From CAVRCA01 sp965218045 (lineage in GTDB: Bacteria; Pseudomonadota; Alphaproteobacteria; Acetobacterales; Acetobacteraceae): a DNA stretch of 64,000 nucleotides. The notes beneath the pieces are model-generated. The model ran no database searches. It was not told the DNA's origin and worked only from the letters and a program-made list of their open reading frames with translations. Positions 24,566 through 31,475 of the stretch are shown piece after piece (within the stretch, counting starts at the first letter, position 1; every line of letters starts with the position of its first letter). The translations under genes were made by a program, and so were the position numbers. The stretch covers positions 248,001 through 312,000 of the forward strand of contig CBDCJX010000009.1 in assembly GCA_965218045.1 (NCBI GenBank), in the 5' to 3' direction.

Positions 24566-25677
24566 TCTGGGACGAGCACGATCTTGATCGAGCCGTCGCC
24601 CTTCTTCATCTTGTCGAAGCCGGCCTTCCATTGCGACAGCGGCATCACGTCCGTCACCACCCCCTCGGTCGGCAGACGTCCGTCGGCGATGGCGGCGATG
24701 GTCAGCGGGTAGCAATACGGTCCGAGATGGGCGCCATAGAGGTCGAGCTGCTTGCGGTCGCTGATGATGCTCCAGTCGGCCGTGACCTCTTCGCCGAACA
24801 CGCTGAACTCGACGAAGCGACCGAGCTTGCGGATCATGTTCAGGCCCTGAGTGACCGAGGAGGGATGGCCGGTCGCCTCGATGTAGACGTCGCAACCATA
24901 GCCCTCCGTCAGGTCCTTGACCGCCTTGATCACATCCTCCGCCAGCGGGTTCATCACGACATCGGCGCCGAAGCGCTTGGCGAGCGCAAGCCGGTCCGGC
25001 TTGGTGTCCAGCACGATCAGCTTGGACGGGTTCTTCAGCCGCGCGGCGCCAACCATGCCCAAGCCCAACGGCCCGGCGCCGGCGAGCACGACGACGTCGT
25101 CCAAGCCGATCAGGCCGCGGTTGACGGCATGGACGGAGCACGCATACGGCTCCACGAGCACCGCGCGCTCCATCGCCAGATCGTGCGGCACCTTGTAGGT
25201 GCGCGATTCCTTGGGGAACCGCATGTATTTGGCCATGCCGCCGTTGACGTTGTTCTGGAAGCCATAGACGTCGTGGCGCTCGCACATCCAGTATTCGCCG
25301 CGCTTGCAGTAGCGGCAGCGCTCGCACGGCACGATCTGTTCCGAGATCAGGCGGTCCCCAACCTTGTAACGGCCTTCGCGGGCCACGTTCTCGCCGATCT
25401 CGACGGCGTGGCCGATGAACTCGTGGCCCGGGATCATCGGCGCCTTGACGTAGCGGGGCTGGCCTTTGTCATCGCCCCAGAACGAGGGCGCGCCCTGGAA
25501 CGTCTTGATGTCGCTGGCGCAGATGCCGCAGGCTTCGACGGCGATGATGATGTCGTCCGGGCCGGCACGAGGCACGTCGACGGTTTCCAATCGGTAATCG
25601 CCGGGCGCGTAAGCGACCACGGCGGTCATTGTCTTGGGCAACTCATTGGGTCGAGAAGCGGCGGTGGATTGGCTCAC
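24562..25677 (-). CDS. Zinc-dependent polyol/alcohol dehydrogenase (MDR family)
   Basis: A medium-chain dehydrogenase of 371 residues, predicted to oxidise a polyol with NAD(P). The start is GTG 25677: it overlaps the dhaL stop (GTGA) and has AGGAG 7 nt before it, while an ATG at 25629 has no such site. The catalytic zinc cysteine is in ACGICASDIK and the His-Glu pair in IPGHEFIGHAVE. The structural zinc has four cysteines in CERCRYCKRGEYWMC, and the cofactor fold has LAGAGPLGLGMVGAA. It is translationally coupled to dhaL and the DUF2291 gene. By context the substrate is probably a four-carbon or similar polyol that gives a ketose for the DhaKL pair; this is inference. Confidence 0.9.
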   Translation of the reverse strand: MSQSTAASRPNELPKTMTAVVAYAPGDYRLETVDVPRAGPDDIIIAVEACGICASDIKTFQGAPSFWGDDKGQPRYVKAPMIPGHEFIGHAVEIGENVAREGRYKVGDRLISEQIVPCERCRYCKRGEYWMCERHDVYGFQNNVNGGMAKYMRFPKESRTYKVPHDLAMERAVLVEPYACSVHAVNRGLIGLDDVVVLAGAGPLGLGMVGAARLKNPSKLIVLDTKPDRLALAKRFGADVVMNPLAEDVIKAVKDLTEGYGCDVYIEATGHPSSVTQGLNMIRKLGRFVEFSVFGEEVTADWSIISDRKQLDLYGAHLGPYCYPLTIAAIADGRLPTEGVVTDVMPLSQWKAGFDKMKKGDGSIKIVLVPE

Positions 25678-26351
25678 GGCGATGCTCCTTGCTGGTCGTG
25701 CAACAACTCGGTCAACCCGTCCGCCAGCGTCGCGAGCAGCAGGTTGCAGGAGGCGGCGCCAGCATCGAGTGTGCCGCGGGAGCGTTCGCCGAGCCGGCTT
25801 GCGCGGCCGATGCGGGCGATCATGTCGCGGGTGGCTTCGAGGCCCGCGGCGGCGGCCTGCTTCATGGCGGCGAGGCAAGCCGCGAAATCATCGTTGCCCG
25901 CTTGGGCCGTCTCGAAGGCGGTGATGGCCGGGTGGAGCACATCGACCAGCGTCTTGTCGCCGGGTTTGGCGCCGCCGAGGTCGATCACCGCGTCGTAGCC
26001 CGCGCGAAGCATGACGGCGAAGCGCTCGCTGTCGATGGAATCGGCGCCCTCCAGCGCCCCCGCCATCTCGGTGAAGCAGGTGCCGTAGAGCGGGCCCATG
26101 GACCCGCCGATATCGCCGAGCAGCGTGTCGCCGAGCGTCTGTAGCCCGTGCGCGAGGCCGAACGGGCCGCCGGCGCGCAGCCGCTCGGCGGCGAGACGGA
26201 AGCCCTTGCCCATGTTGATGCCGTGATCGCCATCGCCGATCTTGCCGTCGATCTCGCTTAGGAAGGCTTGCTCGCGCACCACGGCGGCGACCATGTCCAG
26301 CACGATCCGGCCGGCGTCCTGCTCCCTCACCGTGCCCATGCTCGACGCCAT
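25674..26351 (-). CDS. dhaL: Dihydroxyacetone/ketose kinase nucleotide-binding subunit DhaL
   Basis: DhaL is the ATP/ADP-binding subunit of dihydroxyacetone kinase-type enzymes. The 225-residue protein has the Mg-nucleotide motif IDGKIGDGDHGINMGKGF near residue 38 and the other conserved loops GDIGGSMGPLYG and RSRGTLDAGAAS. Its ATG (26351-26349) overlaps the dhaK stop as TGATG. No DhaM/PTS gene is near, so the phosphate donor is probably ATP. That is more usual for fused DhaK-DhaL kinases such as those for DHA, L-erythrulose or D-erythrulose. The substrate is not proven. Confidence 0.92.
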   Translation of the reverse strand: MASSMGTVREQDAGRIVLDMVAAVVREQAFLSEIDGKIGDGDHGINMGKGFRLAAERLRAGGPFGLAHGLQTLGDTLLGDIGGSMGPLYGTCFTEMAGALEGADSIDSERFAVMLRAGYDAVIDLGGAKPGDKTLVDVLHPAITAFETAQAGNDDFAACLAAMKQAAAAGLEATRDMIARIGRASRLGERSRGTLDAGAASCNLLLATLADGLTELLHDQQGASP

Positions 26352-27358
26352 CAAGCGCGCTCCGCCACGGTCAGGCCGATGGAGCGGGCCGGCGCGGTGA
26401 TCAGCCGGTCCAGTTCCGCGTCCAGCCGGGTGAGGGTGAGCGACACGCCCATCATGTCGAGCGACGTGAAGTAGTTGCCGACGAACTGGTGGCGCGGGGT
26501 GACGCCGCGGGCGCGCAACATCGCATCGACGTGGCCGTAGAGCAGATAGAGCTCCATGACCGGCGTGGCGCCGAGGCCAGAGACGAGCACGGCCACATCG
26601 TCACCTCGCGAATATGGCAAGTCGGCGACGATCCGCTCGACCATGTCGGCGGCCATGTCGCGAGCGGAGGCAATCGGCATCACGGCTACGCCGGGCTCGC
26701 CATGGTGGCCGATGCCGACCTCCATCTCGCCGTCCTTGATGGTGAAATTCGGCTTGCCCGCCGCGGGAATGGTGCAGGCAGACAGGCCGATGCCGACCGA
26801 ACGCGTCTGATCGATCGCCTTCTGGGCGGCGGCGATGACATCGTCCAGCGAACCGCCTTCGGCCGCGCGCGCGCCACCCGCTTTCCACATGATGATCTCG
26901 CCTGCCACGCCCCGGCGCTTGTCGCGCTCTTGCGGGCCGGCCGAGGCTACGTCGTCGTTGGCGACCACGGTGCGGACCTCGACACCATCCTTGGCGGCGA
27001 GCTTGACGGCCATCTTCACGTTCATGTTGTCGCCGGCATAGTTGCCGTAGAGGCATGCCACCCCCGCGCCGGCATTGGCAGCGGCGAAGGCGGCGTGAAA
27101 GCTCTTGGCGGTCGGCGAAGCGAACACCTCGCCAATCGCCACCGCGTCCAGCAGGCCGGGTCCGACATAGCCCAGAAAGGCTGGTTCATGGCCGGAGCCG
27201 CCGCCGGTCACGACGCCGACGCGCCCGGGCACGATGCCGCCGGCGTGGCGCAGGACGCGGGGATGTGCCGTCACCTGCAACAAGTCAGGACAGGCGGCGA
27301 GGTAACCCCGGAGACTGTCTTCGACGACATCGTCCGGATTGTCGATCACCCGATTCAT
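26351..27358 (-). CDS. dhaK: Dihydroxyacetone/ketose kinase substrate-binding subunit DhaK
   Basis: DhaK binds short ketoses covalently through a histidine. The product begins MNRVIDNPDDVVEDSLRGYL at ATG 27358 and has 335 residues; the open frame continues 21 codons upstream without homology. Landmarks are VVTGGGSGHEPAFLGYVGPG, the NYAGDNMNVKMA loop, and the active-site histidine in EVGIGHHGEPG. The C-terminal block NYFTSLDMMGVSLTLTRLD is intact. It is the first gene of the minus-strand operon, divergent from rpiB across a 266-bp control region. No strong ribosome-binding site is visible for the chosen start, so the N-terminus is uncertain. Confidence 0.9.
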   Translation of the reverse strand: MNRVIDNPDDVVEDSLRGYLAACPDLLQVTAHPRVLRHAGGIVPGRVGVVTGGGSGHEPAFLGYVGPGLLDAVAIGEVFASPTAKSFHAAFAAANAGAGVACLYGNYAGDNMNVKMAVKLAAKDGVEVRTVVANDDVASAGPQERDKRRGVAGEIIMWKAGGARAAEGGSLDDVIAAAQKAIDQTRSVGIGLSACTIPAAGKPNFTIKDGEMEVGIGHHGEPGVAVMPIASARDMAADMVERIVADLPYSRGDDVAVLVSGLGATPVMELYLLYGHVDAMLRARGVTPRHQFVGNYFTSLDMMGVSLTLTRLDAELDRLITAPARSIGLTVAERA

Positions 27359-27624
27359 ATACCGCCCGGCAATTTGTCTGGCTGCTTCAAGCCGCCCTCC
27401 CGATTTTGCCTTACCTCCCATGCGTCTGCATGATTGTCAAGCAGTTGCACGTTCGTTCATGCATGCCCATCAGTGCAAACGAGCTGGGATGGGATAAAGA
27501 CGGCACCACGACTTGCAAGACTGGAGAAAATGCGCCTATGTCCCCACAAAGATCTTTGGTAGAATTTTCATAAGCTGAGCAATTGTGCAGCGCACAGTCG
27601 CGGATGTCGGGGGAGAACAGTCCA
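27359..27624. promoter_or_regulatory. Divergent dhaK / rpiB control region with candidate operators
   Basis: This intergenic region should hold promoters for both arms of the catabolic locus. Two inverted repeats stand out: TTGCAC (27445-27450) with GTGCAA (27473-27478), 22 bp apart, and the compact palindrome TGTGC-AGC-GCACA (27584-27596), 28 bp before the rpiB start. They share the GTGCA/TGCAC core, so they may be sites for the SorC-type regulator encoded at 28108. Operator function is inferred. Confidence 0.4.
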
Positions 27625-28077
27625 ATGGCGATCGCGATCGGCTGCGACGAAGCAGGGTTCGAGTTGAAGCAAGTTCTGAAGCAAATGCTCGTTGAGCGCG
27701 GGATGGAGGTCGACGACTTCGGCACCCACGACAGCAAGCCCGTGCTGTATCCGGACATTGCCTTTGCTGCCGCGCAGTCGATCGTGGATGGGCGCAACGA
27801 TCGGGCCGTGCTGCTCTGCGGCACCGGCATCGGGATGGCGATCAGCGCCAACAAGGTGCCGGGAATTCGTGCAGCGCAATGCCATGACACCTACTCGGCG
27901 GAGCGCGCGCGTAAGAGCAACGACGCTCAGATCATCACCATGGGCGCACGCGTAATCGGGCCGGAGTTGGCGAAGTCGATCCTGGAGGCTTGGCTTGTCT
28001 CCGAGTTCGAGCCCGCCCGTTCCGGACCCAAAGTGGCGCGCATCCAAGAGTTTGAGGACGCCGTCAGAAAGGCTTAG
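27625..28077 (+). CDS. rpiB: RpiB/LacAB-family sugar-phosphate isomerase
   Basis: An aldose-ketose isomerase for phosphorylated sugars. The 150-residue protein starts MAIAIGCDEAGFELKQVLKQ at ATG 27625 (GGGGGAGAA upstream); the frame continues 14 codons upstream but homology starts here. The active-site loop LLCGTGIGMAISANKVPGIR includes the catalytic cysteine, and the acidic and His positions in AAQCHDTYSAERARKSNDAQ are present. It is divergent from dhaK and followed at 30 nt by the SorC regulator. RpiB-like proteins EryI and DerI convert erythrulose 4-phosphate to erythrose 4-phosphate, which would fit the neighbours; ribose 5-phosphate isomerase is the alternative. Confidence 0.9.
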   Translation: MAIAIGCDEAGFELKQVLKQMLVERGMEVDDFGTHDSKPVLYPDIAFAAAQSIVDGRNDRAVLLCGTGIGMAISANKVPGIRAAQCHDTYSAERARKSNDAQIITMGARVIGPELAKSILEAWLVSEFEPARSGPKVARIQEFEDAVRKA

Positions 28078-28107
28078 CTACAATCCCGCAAGACGGGATA
28101 GCCGATC

Positions 28108-29106
28108 GTGAGCGCATCGACCAAGGACGTCCGTCGTCCCCCCGAGTGGAGTGACGTCACTGCCGACATGCTGGTCGAGATCGCCAGCCTCTACTATTAC
28201 CAGGACATCACGCAGGAGGAGCTCTCTCGCCGCTTCTCACTGTCGCGCGCCAAGATCAGCCGCCTGCTGAAGCGCGCGCGCGAGGACGGCATCGTCGAAA
28301 TCCGCGTGCACCAGCACCCAGGCATCAGCAATGAACTCGAGCAGGAGTTCATCACCCAGTTTGGCATCGATCGATTGCTGGTTTCGCTCGACCAGCGCGA
28401 TCCGGAGGCGCAGCGCCTGGCAGTCGCGGGACTGGTCGCCAACCACCTTTCGCGCACGCTGACTGAAGGGATGACGGTCGCGGTCGGCATGGGCCGCAAC
28501 GTGGCGGCGGTCGCCGAGTGCGTCACGCCGACCCGGCGCACGGTGACGTTCATGTGCGCCATCGGCGGCTCGGTCCGGGCGGGAGAGCACATGAACCCAG
28601 ACCATATCTGTCGCCGCCTGGCCGTGCGCTTCGGCGGCGAGAGCGAGACGCTGTATGCGCCGGCTCTCGTGGCCGACGCCGGTCTGCGCGAGGAGCTCTA
28701 CCGCAACGATACCGTCAAGCTGGTGCTCGACCGAGCGCGGCGGGCGGACGTGGCGTTGGTCGGGATCGGCGATCTCAGCGAGGACAGCAACATGGTCCGC
28801 ATGGGATGGTTCTCGCCGCAGGAGGTGGCCGAGGCGCGGCTTTCCGGCACGATCGGCGACATCATGGGCTACGACTTCATCGACATCCACGGTCGCGCGT
28901 CCAGCGCCAACATGCAGGGCCGGGTCATCGGCCTGACCACCCGCGACCTCAGGCGCATCCCCAACGTGATCGCCATCGCGAGCGAGAACACCAAGGCAGC
29001 CGCCATCCTGGGCGCCTTGCGCACCGGCGCCATCAACACGCTGGCGACCAGCTCCACCAATGCCCGCACCGTGCTGCGGCTACATGAGGCGACTTTAAAG
29101 CCCTGA
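28108..29106 (+). CDS. SorC/DeoR-type sugar-binding transcriptional regulator
   Basis: A transcriptional regulator of the SorC family (EryD, DeoR of Bacillus and relatives). The 332-residue protein uses GTG 28108. It has an N-terminal helix-turn-helix (ITQEELSRRFSLSRAKISRL, about residues 37-56). The C-terminal sugar-phosphate-binding domain reads VAVGMGRNVAAVAECVTPTR, then VALVGIGDLSEDSNMV and IPNVIAIASENTKAAAILGA. EryD-type proteins repress tetritol catabolism genes until the intermediate binds. It ends 1-2 bases before IS30-derived sequence, so the island's right boundary lies directly behind it. Confidence 0.92.
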   Translation: MSASTKDVRRPPEWSDVTADMLVEIASLYYYQDITQEELSRRFSLSRAKISRLLKRAREDGIVEIRVHQHPGISNELEQEFITQFGIDRLLVSLDQRDPEAQRLAVAGLVANHLSRTLTEGMTVAVGMGRNVAAVAECVTPTRRTVTFMCAIGGSVRAGEHMNPDHICRRLAVRFGGESETLYAPALVADAGLREELYRNDTVKLVLDRARRADVALVGIGDLSEDSNMVRMGWFSPQEVAEARLSGTIGDIMGYDFIDIHGRASSANMQGRVIGLTTRDLRRIPNVIAIASENTKAAAILGALRTGAINTLATSSTNARTVLRLHEATLKP

Positions 29107-29169
29107 GGTGGTCGTCAGACGCCTCGGTCATGGGCTTTCGCCAGCGAACGCCCCGCCGAAGCGGGCGAC

Positions 29170-29470
29170 CGGGCGGTGCCGGGTCACTGGGAGGGCGATC
29201 TCATCCTTGGCTTGGGCAGTTCGGCGATCGGCACGCTGGTGGAGCGCACCACGCGGTTGACGATGTTGCTGCACCTGCCCGCATGGCTGACTATGGTTGC
29301 GGACCTCGCGTGAAGAACGGGCCTGCGCTCGCGGGGCATGGTGCCGAGGCGGTGCGGGACGCCATCGGGCGCAAGATCACCACATTGCCCGAGCTGCTCC
29401 GGCAGTCGCTGACCTGGGATCAGGGGGGCGGAGATGGCGCAGCACCCCCAGTTGACAATCGACACGGTCG
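29170..29470 (+). pseudogene. IS30-family transposase remnant
   Basis: The plus strand encodes pieces of an IS30 transposase: GHWEGDLILGLGSSAIGTLV, then ERTTRLTMLLHLP, and after a disordered stretch GHGAEAVRDAIGRKITTLPE and LLRQSLTWDQG. An extra G in the run after GATCA shifts the frame before AEMAQHPQLTID. Both the N-terminal helix-turn-helix and the C-terminal end are absent. It lies between the regulator gene and an ISAs1 fragment. Confidence 0.7.
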
Positions 29471-29896
29471 TGTCCCCAGCCGTGTTGTAGGAGCGCGCTG
29501 CGTTCCTGAGCGGGGCTGAGCCGCTGTCAGGGCTGCCACGGCTGGCAAGTTGACGGTGGGAACATCGCTGATTGGTGCGAGCGTCTCAAGGCTCATGTAG
29601 CGGCGCTGGACCGCCCACTCATCTTGCCCCCGGCACTGGGCGAACAGCGCGCCGTCGATGGCGTTCAGCACGTCGTTAAGGGTGTCATGGCCGGGAATGC
29701 CGGCTTTGAAGGGCAGCAAGCGGCGCAGAAACTCCGCATGCATCTTCCCCCTGCGCCTGATTGCAACGAAATCCTCTGCCCCGGCCAATGTGCCGCAGAG
29801 CACGAGCAGCAGGACTTCCGGCAGCGGGAAGAGCACTTTCCCCTGGCGCGGGTCTTCGAGCGCCCCGAAGTGCTCGATCAGCGATGAGCGAGACAT
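29420..29896 (-). pseudogene. ISAs1-family transposase, N-terminal fragment
   Basis: From ATG 29896 the frame reads MSRSSLIEHFGALEDPRQGK, then LLLVLCGTLAGAEDFVAIRR and FKAGIPGHDTLNDVLNAIDG. This is the N-terminal domain of an ISAs1-type transposase. After about residue 85 the sequence jumps to WAVQRRYMSLETLAPI, and no catalytic aspartates follow, so the core is deleted. The rest of the frame overlaps the IS30 remnant on the other strand. It differs clearly from the ISAs1-type gene at 3596-4696. Confidence 0.7.
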
Positions 29897-30153
29897 CGGA
29901 AAACCTCCTTGACGAGAGGTCTGCCGTGAATCAGACTTCACCCCGCGCCGGAATCCCCGAACCGTTCAAGTGAAGCTGCCCCGTTTTCGTGGAGTGGTTA
30001 GGGGCTTGATTGTTACGGATGCGTTGGACAAGCCGGGAGTTGTCGGCTGCCGATTCCTGTGCCGGTTACGTTATCGTGTGTTGGTTTTCGTCCGGCCGTT
30101 TGATGCTCGCGCGTGGCTCGTGTGTCGATCGGCGCGGGAATGGGACCCCCAAT
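29897..30153. other. Non-coding spacer, probable IS debris
   Basis: I recognise no gene here. The stretch lies between the ISAs1 fragment and the intact IS3 element and is slightly less GC-rich than the surroundings, with segments such as GGTTTTCGTCC. It may derive from older insertion-sequence ends. Confidence 0.4.
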
Positions 30154-30181
30154 TGGAGTGCGCCCCTGCGGGTGGACAGAA

Positions 30182-31075
30182 TCAAGCGGCAGCTTTGACC
30201 GTCTGCTGGGCGCGTTGATCCTCGAACTGCACCGGGCTGAGATAGCCGAGTGCTGAGTGAAGGCGTTTGCTGTTGTAGACCTCGTCGATGAACCTCGGGA
30301 GGTCGGCGGTGACATCCTCGAACGTCTCATAAGCCGCCAAGTAGACGGCCTCAACCTTCAGCGTCTTCATGAAGCTCTCCGCCTTGGCGTTGTCATACGG
30401 GTTGCCGCGGCGGCTCATCGAGCCGATCAGGCCATGTGCGGCCAGCAGCTCGCGACAGATCTCCGACGCGTATTGCGAACCGCGATCGGAATGATGAATG
30501 CAGCCTTTGGCTGGCGCTCGGTTCCGGATCGCCGCCTTCAATGCGGCTACGGCAATGCGGGCGTCCATCGATCGACTGATGGCGTAGCCGACCACCTTGC
30601 GCGACCAGGCATCGAGGATCGCCGCCAGGTAGACGAAGCCGCCCGGGATGGCGACGTAGGTGAGGTCCGCCACCCAGAGCCGATTCGGGCGGTCGGGAAC
30701 GAGATCCTTGGCCAGGTCGGGATAGATCGGCCCGGCGTGGTCGCTGTCCGTGGTGACCACGTAACGCCGGCGCCGCTTCGGCTGCAGTCCGTGCTCGCGC
30801 ATGAGGCGACGCAGCTTCTTGCCGTTCACCACCACGCCTTGATGGCGCAGGGCCGCCCCAATCCGCCGGTAGCCGTAGCACTCGAACTCATCGCAGATCG
30901 CGCCGATGCGGGCGACAAGTTCGTTCTCGTCGAGGGGGACGGGTGGCGTGTCGTAGAACGTAGACCGCGCGAGGCCCATCAGCTCGCACCCTTGTTGGAC
31001 GGAGACGGCGCGGGGCCGGTGACGACGGAGGTGCTCGCGCTTCTCGGCCGGGGTGCATGCTTCAAAGCCCCCTTT
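30182..31075 (-). CDS. IS3-family transposase OrfB (DDE domain)
   Basis: OrfB is the catalytic part, made as an OrfAB fusion by -1 frameshifting. It has the HTH_21-like segment QQGCELMGLARSTFYDTP and the DDE triad: D in LWVADLTYVAI, D in CIHHSDRGSQYAS, and E in NPYDNAKAESFMKTLKVE. It ends VYNSKRLHSALGYLSPVQFE, a typical IS3 C-terminus. Its frame is -1 relative to orfA, and a plausible slippery run AAAGGGGG lies at 31068-31075. The frame stays open upstream to 31471, but that part is out-of-frame orfA sequence. Confidence 0.92.
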   Translation of the reverse strand, partial: KGGFEACTPAEKREHLRRHRPRAVSVQQGCELMGLARSTFYDTPPVPLDENELVARIGAICDEFECYGYRRIGAALRHQGVVVNGKKLRRLMREHGLQPKRRRRYVVTTDSDHAGPIYPDLAKDLVPDRPNRLWVADLTYVAIPGGFVYLAAILDAWSRKVVGYAISRSMDARIAVAALKAAIRNRAPAKGCIHHSDRGSQYASEICRELLAAHGLIGSMSRRGNPYDNAKAESFMKTLKVEAVYLAAYETFEDVTADLPRFIDEVYNSKRLHSALGYLSPVQFEDQRAQQTVKAAA

Positions 31076-31338
31076 AGCAGCTCGATCTCGAGCGCCTGGC
31101 GCCCCACCATCCGTTCCAGAGCGGCGATCTTGGCTTCGCATTCCTGGATCAGGTCGGCTGCCTGCACGTCCTCGTCCAAAGCGCCCGCCTCGAACTTGCC
31201 GACCCAGATCCGGATCAGCTGGCGCGAGATGTCGTGGCGCTTGGAGAGTGCGTGCAGGGTCTCGCCGGCGACGAACTCCTCTGCCACTTGCCGCTTGAAC
31301 GCCGCGCTGTGGGACCGGTGCTTCGTCATGGCTTCCAT
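30979..31338 (-). CDS. IS3-family OrfA (helix-turn-helix)
   Basis: OrfA binds the IS ends and provides the N-terminus of the OrfAB transposase. The protein starts MEAMTKHRSHSAAFKRQVAE, with an alternative Met three residues later. It contains the HTH TLHALSKRHDISRQLIRIWV and a leucine-zipper-like stretch ALERMVGRQALEIELLKGAL. It overlaps orfB by about 100 bp, in the arrangement needed for programmed frameshifting. Confidence 0.9.
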   Translation of the reverse strand: MEAMTKHRSHSAAFKRQVAEEFVAGETLHALSKRHDISRQLIRIWVGKFEAGALDEDVQAADLIQECEAKIAALERMVGRQALEIELLKGALKHAPRPRSASTSVVTGPAPSPSNKGAS

Positions 31339-31475
31339 CCTCCGGAAGCCCAGCAAGGAGGGTCAATTCAAATCGCCCGTTCTGTCCACCCGCAGGGGCG
31401 CACTCCACTGCCTGCCATAGCGCTTCCTCTTCCTCGCGGGTCAAAGTAGCGTCACGACTCTCCGGGACCAAACAC

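Larger units (their letters stand above)
30154..31407 (-). mobile_element. Complete IS3-family insertion sequence (1254 bp)
   Basis: The element is bounded by perfect 28-bp terminal inverted repeats (30154-30181 and 31380-31407). The left one starts TGGAGTGCGCCCCTGCGGG and the right one is its exact reverse complement. It encodes orfA and orfB in overlapping frames on the minus strand. The flanking bases (AAT on the left, CTG on the right) do not match, so I see no 3-5 bp target duplication. It looks intact and possibly recent, and it sits 68 bp from the valS stop. Confidence 0.92.

Noticed and set aside
31408..31475. Additional transposase start fragment (SRDATLTREEEEALWQ on minus strand) beside valS
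   Set aside because: Only about 20 codons are readable, too few to assign to an element with confidence.
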